This document shows, in pieces, positions 55,906 through 64,000 of a DNA stretch of 64,000 bases. This DNA comes from Elephas maximus indicus. Taxonomy: Eukaryota > Chordata > Mammalia > Proboscidea > Elephantidae. Each line of letters starts with the position of its first letter. Within the stretch, counting starts at the first letter, position 1. Under the pieces are notes generated by a model. It saw nothing but the letters and a program-made list of their open reading frames with translations. It did not search any database and was not told the origin of the DNA. The stretch is from assembly GCF_024166365.1 (NCBI RefSeq), contig NC_064830.1, positions 85,926,721 through 85,990,720 of the forward strand, in the 5' to 3' direction. The translations under genes and the position numbers were made by a program.

Positions 55906-57639
55906 TTGGGGATGGCATGTGGGGAGAAGGACTATTGGGAAGTTTCCTTACTAGCAGAACCCAGGCAAGTAACATAAACGTGTGGGGCAGTCTGAGTGGG
56001 CACCATGAAAGCAGGGCATCCAAAGGGCTCCATCCAAAGGGCCAGCAGCTCCTCAGCTCTGGCTGAGGGCTCAAAGTTGCTGGATCTGCTGATTTTTCAA
56101 CAGAAACCTCAAATCCAGACTGTTTTTGAGAAAGCCCTCAATTTTTAAAATATTGCAACCAGTTCAAATTTCTTAATATTACTGTGTTGGCCAAATCAGC
56201 TCCCAGTTTGGCATCAGCTTGCCACCTCTGGGTTAAGTTTTAATACCATTTTCTAAAAACCTTTCTGAATTTGAGAGCACATCTTTAGTAACACTAGATT
56301 CAGAGAAGATTTGCTTCAATTGCAGGGAGTGGATGGAGAAGTTTGGGCAGTAGGTGTGAGCTGCAGGGAGTCCCTGGGCCACATGCTGGGTGTATTGGTA
56401 CCTGAGAGCCATAAGGAAGACAGACCACAGCAATGACAATATCTGCTGCCATCTGGGCCTCCTGGCTGACCACCCCAGGGCTGGGTTTGGAACAGAAGGG
56501 AGGGCTGGGCACAGCTAGACTTTCTCTCAGCCCTGGTTGGCCCTTTCCCATTAACATTACAGTAATACAGTTGTGTGGTGTTTGAAAAAGCATCCCTAGT
56601 TACACAGAATGATTTACAGGACACCAGACTCTGCATTTCAGAGGTCTCCAGTGTACCATAAAAAATATATTATAAAGGAATAATCTTTATCTGAACTAAA
56701 GCTGCAGTGAAGGAAACCCATGTCCAGCTGAGAGCAGCAGTGAGCTTTTGTTCACTCAGGGAAAAGTCCATGTTCTTCATCATATTTGATTAACGTTCCT
56801 TCTTTTCTCTTTGGCATTAGGAATCTAGTTAATATTTAGGCTTTATATACTTTGTATTCTTTCAACTGTTGTTCCTATCATGTGATCAAACAAAACCGGA
56901 GATGCCAACCATATCAGCCCAAGAGGCGAAAGCAGAGACCTGCTCAGCAGGCACCCAGCTGAGGCTTGCAGTGTAAACGGGGCTCACTGAGCTAGGGAGA
57001 GGGAACTGGCCAGCTGAATGACGGGTCGCCCCTGTCTCCAGCAAGCAGAGTTCTCTAGAGTGCCTCAGTTGATTATGCTGCCTCCCCTGTTTTCCTCACC
57101 ACCACCCCCCCCCACCGCGCCCCAGCGAAAGGCAACAGGAAGCAGAGTCTAGTTTTGAATCTTCCAAAGCGTTCTGATGTTTACCATTTCCCCCAGGAGG
57201 GAGAGAGAGAAGTGAGGGGCGGAATCTCTTTGCAAAGAAAATACTTTTCTTCTTCTTTTTTTTTTTAATTCAGTGAGGCGTTGCACAGACACCCTGCAAC
57301 CCAGCTTGTCTCTGCCTATTAGGTTTTTAGAGCAATGATGGGCTCCGTCTATTTGAGTCCAGGGAAACCTCAGTTCCTTTGGTGGCAATGCCCCCGAGGG
57401 ACGAGGTGTGTGTGCACCTGTGGTTTTGGACGTTCAGGAGAAGAAAGCAGACACCGGTGGCCAGACAGAGGCAAAAGCTCTAGGACTGGGAAACCAGGGG
57501 GGTTTGTGTCAAAGCTCCACCCATCAGGAGCTTCAAGATAAGATGGGGAGACTGGAAAGATGGAAGTTGGGATGGGAAAGCTGACGTGGAGAAGGAAACA
57601 TTCCAGAACCAAAGGCAAGGCTATACCCAGAGTGAGAGA
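55906..57639. other. Upstream flank of HS3ST4, no gene seen
   Basis: Mostly non-repetitive sequence leading to the CpG island. A C-rich run lies at about 57100-57123. It may hold distal promoter elements, but none can be named from the sequence. Confidence 0.45.
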
Positions 57640-58090
57640 AGGACGGCTCAGGGATGGGCCGGGCTTCTCCGGAGTCCCAGGGGAAAAAGGGAGGCGTGAG
57701 CTGGCCACCCGCTGTCCTTAAGCTCCGTAGGGCGCGGCACCGGCGGCTGGCATTGGGCTCTACGTTCCTAAAAGTATTGGAGAGGGATGGAGAAACCGGA
57801 GTCCCAGGCTCCCAGGGGAGGGGAAGCACACGGGGCTGGGCGGGAACAGCTCAAGTGTGGTGGGGCAAGATCTCGGATCTCCCGGGTGTCCCAGCCCTAG
57901 AGCACGCCTCCGCTCCCGCGCCCCCCTTCGCAGGCGCGCGCGAGGCGCACCCCCCTTCCCTCAGCGGCGCCGGGCGCGCGCCCGGCCCCTTCTTCTCCCC
58001 TCCGTGCGTCTCCTCTCTCCCCGCAGAAAGTTAGCAGCGGGGAAGGAACTCGGGGCTGCAACAGCGCGCGGCGGTGGCGGCAGAGGCTGA

Positions 58091-61280
<3,190 letters not shown>

Positions 61281-61500
61281 CGGTAAACAAAGAAACAAAC
61301 CAGTTGCCATGGAGTTGATTCCTACTCATGAGGACCCCATATATGTCATAGCAGAGCTGTGTGCTTTATAGAGTTTCCAATGGCTGATTTTTGGGGAAGT
61401 AGATTGCCGGGCCTTTCTTCAGAAGTGGCTCGATGGAGTGGGACCTTCAATCTTTCATTTAGCAGGGGAGCACTTAACCATTTGCATCACCCAGGGACTC
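61281..61500 (-). mobile_element. AfroSINE long subtype, antisense, in HS3ST4 intron 1
   Basis: Complement of the tail (CCATGGAGTTGATTCCTACTC), internal GGGGAAGTAGATTGCCGGGCC, complement of the head. Flanks TGTTGCT at 61272-61278 and 61501-61507. Confidence 0.85.
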
Positions 61501-61507
61501 TGTTGCT

Positions 61508-62214
61508 CATGATAGATCCTTATAAATGTTGATAAATGTTGGAAGTGCTGGTGAAGAAACACTCTTAAGGACAGAAAGCTTCCTGTCGATGTGTGTCTAA
61601 CAGCGGAAACCTGGCTGTTCAGAATTCTCCCAGAAGGTCCTTACACTCGCAGAAGCCAAGTGTGCCAGGACTGATTTTGCATGGCTCTCTCTCTAGTCTT
61701 AATATGGACATCAGTGCTTTGGGGGGGGGCAGTTGTGAGATTTTCATGAGCCCCATCTCTTTGGGCTCTTCTTTCTCTCCTGTGTGGGAAGAGGGGACAA
61801 CATCCTCCCTATTCTGCAGAAAAGGAAACAGACATTGATTCAAACCAATAATAGGAACCCTTCCCCTGGGTTCTCTGATCCAACTCCGAATCTGTTAGAT
61901 GGTAGCATCTGTATGCTTCCTCCCGATGGACCTCCTGTCCTACCAGGAATCTTATCCTCCTATTGGCCTAATTAGAGAACCGCAGGTTAAAGATTCTGAT
62001 ATTTTTCTTGTACATTTTTTTTTTCTGGGTTTTATTTGTTTTTTTGTTTGTTTGTTTTCAGCATGCTTTCCAGTAGCCTACTAATTCTGCAAGTGTTTCT
62101 GGTTCTTGTGTTTTCAGCAAGAGGGAGAGCGGGAAGAAATCGGGCTGCTGTCCACAGAGCTGGCTTGTGCATTCTTCATATACAACAAAAGAGACCTCAC
62201 TTTTTTATTTCCTT
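61508..62214 (+). other. HS3ST4: HS3ST4 intron 1, no gene seen
   Basis: Includes a G10 run near 61721-61730 and T-rich text near 62010-62055. No repeat family or exon recognised. Confidence 0.5.
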
Positions 62215-62226
62215 GGTGTCACTCCA

Positions 62227-62383
62227 TTAAAAAAAAAAAAAAAATTTGCCCTTGAGTCAATTCTGACTCATAGCGACCCTATAGAGCTACCCGTTAGGGT
62301 TTCCAGGGAGTGGCTGGTGTATTCAAACTGCCGACGTTTTGGTTAGCAGTCAAGCTCTTTACCACCGCACCACTGGGGCTCCT
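62227..62383 (-). mobile_element. AfroSINE, antisense, with 12-bp TSD, in HS3ST4 intron 1
   Basis: An A-rich start, then the tail complement (CTTGAGTCAATTCTGACTCA) through to the head complement (CACCACTGGGGCTCCT). Flanks GGTGTCACTCCA (62215-62226) and GGCGTCACTCCA (62384-62395) differ by one transition. Confidence 0.93.
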
Positions 62384-62395
62384 GGCGTCACTCCA

Positions 62396-62984
62396 CTTAT
62401 CTCTAAATCTGAGTTGTGATTTGATCCTATGCTGTTGATTGACTGTGATTAGAGGATGTGCATCAGATCACCAGGACCAGGATAGATTTACGGGTTGGGA
62501 TGTAAGAGTTAAAGTTCTGGGGAAGCAAGCCTCGCTTGTTGCGTTGAGGCTAATGATCAATACATGAGAATAGGTTAACCCTCTTCCCTACCCCACCTCT
62601 CCCCACCCCACTGGAAAAAGCAAAGTCACTACATACCCTTCAGTATTAGCTGATAGGAGCTGTCTACTCAGAGTGCTTAAACTCTTCTAAGGGAGGGGAC
62701 CTCAGGGCAGGCCAACTGACCACCCCTGTAGGACTCATCAAAGTGATGGCACCTACTTCAGCTGTGTCCTGCCTTGAGGCTTACAAGCTGTGCAGTAACT
62801 ATGACTGCTCCAGGATGATGAGAAGTGACCGTCCATGGTTTCAAGTTATCTTCACAGTCAACAGTTACTGCACACATCCCATTGGCTGGAGGACCGGTTT
62901 CAACAGTCATGCTCATGCTACCCAGAGGAAATTGGTGGCGACATTATTCGCATATGTATTTGTAGAGAAGGTGAAGGAGGAAGG
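62396..62984 (+). other. HS3ST4: HS3ST4 intron 1, no gene seen
   Basis: Non-repetitive by eye, no exon signature. Confidence 0.5.
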
Positions 62985-63225
62985 AAAGGCGTTAGCGTTT
63001 ATGGAACGCCTACTATTGTGGTGGTTGGCACTTGCTAGACATATGCTATTTGAGTGTCGTGATAACTCTTTGGGTTAAATAGCAGCATCCCTGTTTTACA
63101 GCTGACTCAGAGAGGTTAATGACTTGCCCAAGGTCACTGGGCTGGTCAGTGGCAGAGCTGAGCTGTCTAGTTTCAAAGTGCTGGTTTCTTCCACTACCAT
63201 CACATTGCTACTCATTAAGCGCTAA
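62985..63225 (-). mobile_element. MIR SINE, antisense, in HS3ST4 intron 1
   Basis: CCCTGTTTTACAGCTGACTC, GAGAGGTTAATGACTTGCCC and AAGGTCACTGGGCTGGTCAG are the complement of the MIR core and its 5' region, well preserved for this old family. Confidence 0.85.
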
Positions 63226-63449
63226 AAAGATCATTCAATGCATTCGCTCGACAAATATTTACTAAATGTTTACTATGTGCCTGTACTGTTTTAGGTGCTG
63301 GGGATAAAGTGGTGAACAGACAGATGAAGCAATTGTTTCCCTAAAACTGAGACTTTAGCAGAGGAGTAGGGGAGACAGAAAATAAAAAAGCAAATAAATT
63401 TGTAGTGAGATTTCTGGTTGTGATAAAGGCTATAAAGAAAAATAAAGTA

Positions 63450-63966
63450 AACTGGATGGTGCCCGGCCACAACCGATGACTGCCCTGTCAGGGAGCACAA
63501 CAGAGAACCCCTGAGGGAGCAGGAGATCAGTGGGATGCAGACCCCAAATTCTCATAAAAAGATCAGACTTAATGGTCTGACTGAGACTAGAGGAATCCCG
63601 GCGGCCATGGTCCCCAAACCTTCTGTTGGCACAGGACAGGAACCATCCCCGAAGACAACTCATCAGACACGGAAGGGACTGGACAATGGGTTGGAGAGAG
63701 ATGCTGATGAAGAGTGAGCTACTTGTATCAGGTGGACACTTGAGGCTGTGTTGGCATCTCCTGTCTGGAGGGGAGATGGGAGGGTAGAGAGGGTTAGAAA
63801 CTGGCAAAATCGTCACAAAAGGAGAGACTGGAAGGAGGGAGCAGGCTGACTCATTAGGGGGAGAGTAAGTGGGAGTATGTAGTAAGGTGTATATAAGTTT
63901 ATATGTGAGAGACTGACGTGATTTGTAAACTTTCACTTAAAGCACAATAAAAATTATTTGAAAAAA
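63450..63966 (+). mobile_element. L1 3' UTR insertion, 5'-truncated, with TSD, in HS3ST4 intron 1
   Basis: A 517-bp copy of the afrotherian L1 3' end, closely matching 28009-28535, ending in AATAAAAATTATT and an A-rich tail. Flanks AAGAAAAATAAAGTA (63435-63449) and AAGAAAAAGAAAGTA (63967-63981) differ at one base. It lies in sense with the host gene. Confidence 0.92.
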
Positions 63967-64000
63967 AAGAAAAAGAAAGTACCTAATGTCTCTGATGGTT

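Noticed and set aside
58010..58030. Pyrimidine tract plus CCGCAG resembling a splice acceptor before 58027
   Set aside because: HS3ST4 is known as a two-exon gene and the tract is expected by chance in C/T-rich 5' flanks. There is no evidence of an upstream exon.
57654..58034. 126-codon plus-strand open frame upstream of HS3ST4
   Set aside because: Low-complexity composition in the CpG island, no conserved motif, no ribosome-entry or splice context that would make it a gene.

Overview
This window is mammalian nuclear DNA. The repeat content points to an afrotherian, most likely an elephant. At least thirteen copies of a tRNA-related SINE with the AfroSINE signature are present, along with several copies of the RTE-clade LINE that shares its 3' tail and long L1 elements. 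No bacterial, plasmid or phage features are present. The species is inferred from repeat families only.

The only host protein-coding sequence I can support is exon 1 of HS3ST4 (heparan sulfate glucosamine 3-O-sulfotransferase 4), plus strand, coding part 58433-59163, inside a CpG island of about 57640-59230. It encodes a proline-rich cytosolic tail, the signal-anchor, the lumenal stem and the start of the sulfotransferase domain (PAPS-binding KKGGTR and the Glu expected to be the catalytic base). It ends at a splice donor, and everything from 59164 to the window end is intron 1; the remaining exon lies outside.

Layout: 1-4683, a younger 5'-complete L1 (minus) inserted in the 3' UTR of an older L1 (minus). 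4684-5459, RTE derivatives, including isolated 5' tips. 5460-7150, ancient L2-like remnants. 7150-12792, an old plus-strand L1. 12793-15766, mostly unassigned, with one AfroSINE. 15775-18995, a full-length RTE (minus) with target-site duplications. 19000-27360, old repeats (L2-like, L1M/HAL1-like, a Tigger-type DNA transposon, AfroSINEs, an LTR-like element). 27373-28535, a 5'-truncated L1 with target-site duplication. 28546-36192, old L1/HAL1-type sequence broken by LTRs, a GATA microsatellite and AfroSINEs, then unassigned sequence. 36204-43256, an RTE cluster including a second full-length copy. 43258-51055, a long old L1 (minus) with a solo LTR inside and a 50-bp tandem array at its 5' end. 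51056-57640, small repeats and the approach to the promoter. 57640-64000, HS3ST4 promoter, exon 1 and intron 1.

The most interesting observation is at the 5' end of the RTE LINE. Both full-length copies begin, at the first base after the target-site duplication, with a 7-bp stem whose strands are separated by exactly 22 nt. The younger copy also has a 3-bp stem and 7-nt loop abutting the second strand, as in the P1/P3/L3 core of HDV-like self-cleaving ribozymes. An isolated older tip at 5424-5459 keeps the geometry with a compensatory change in the stem.
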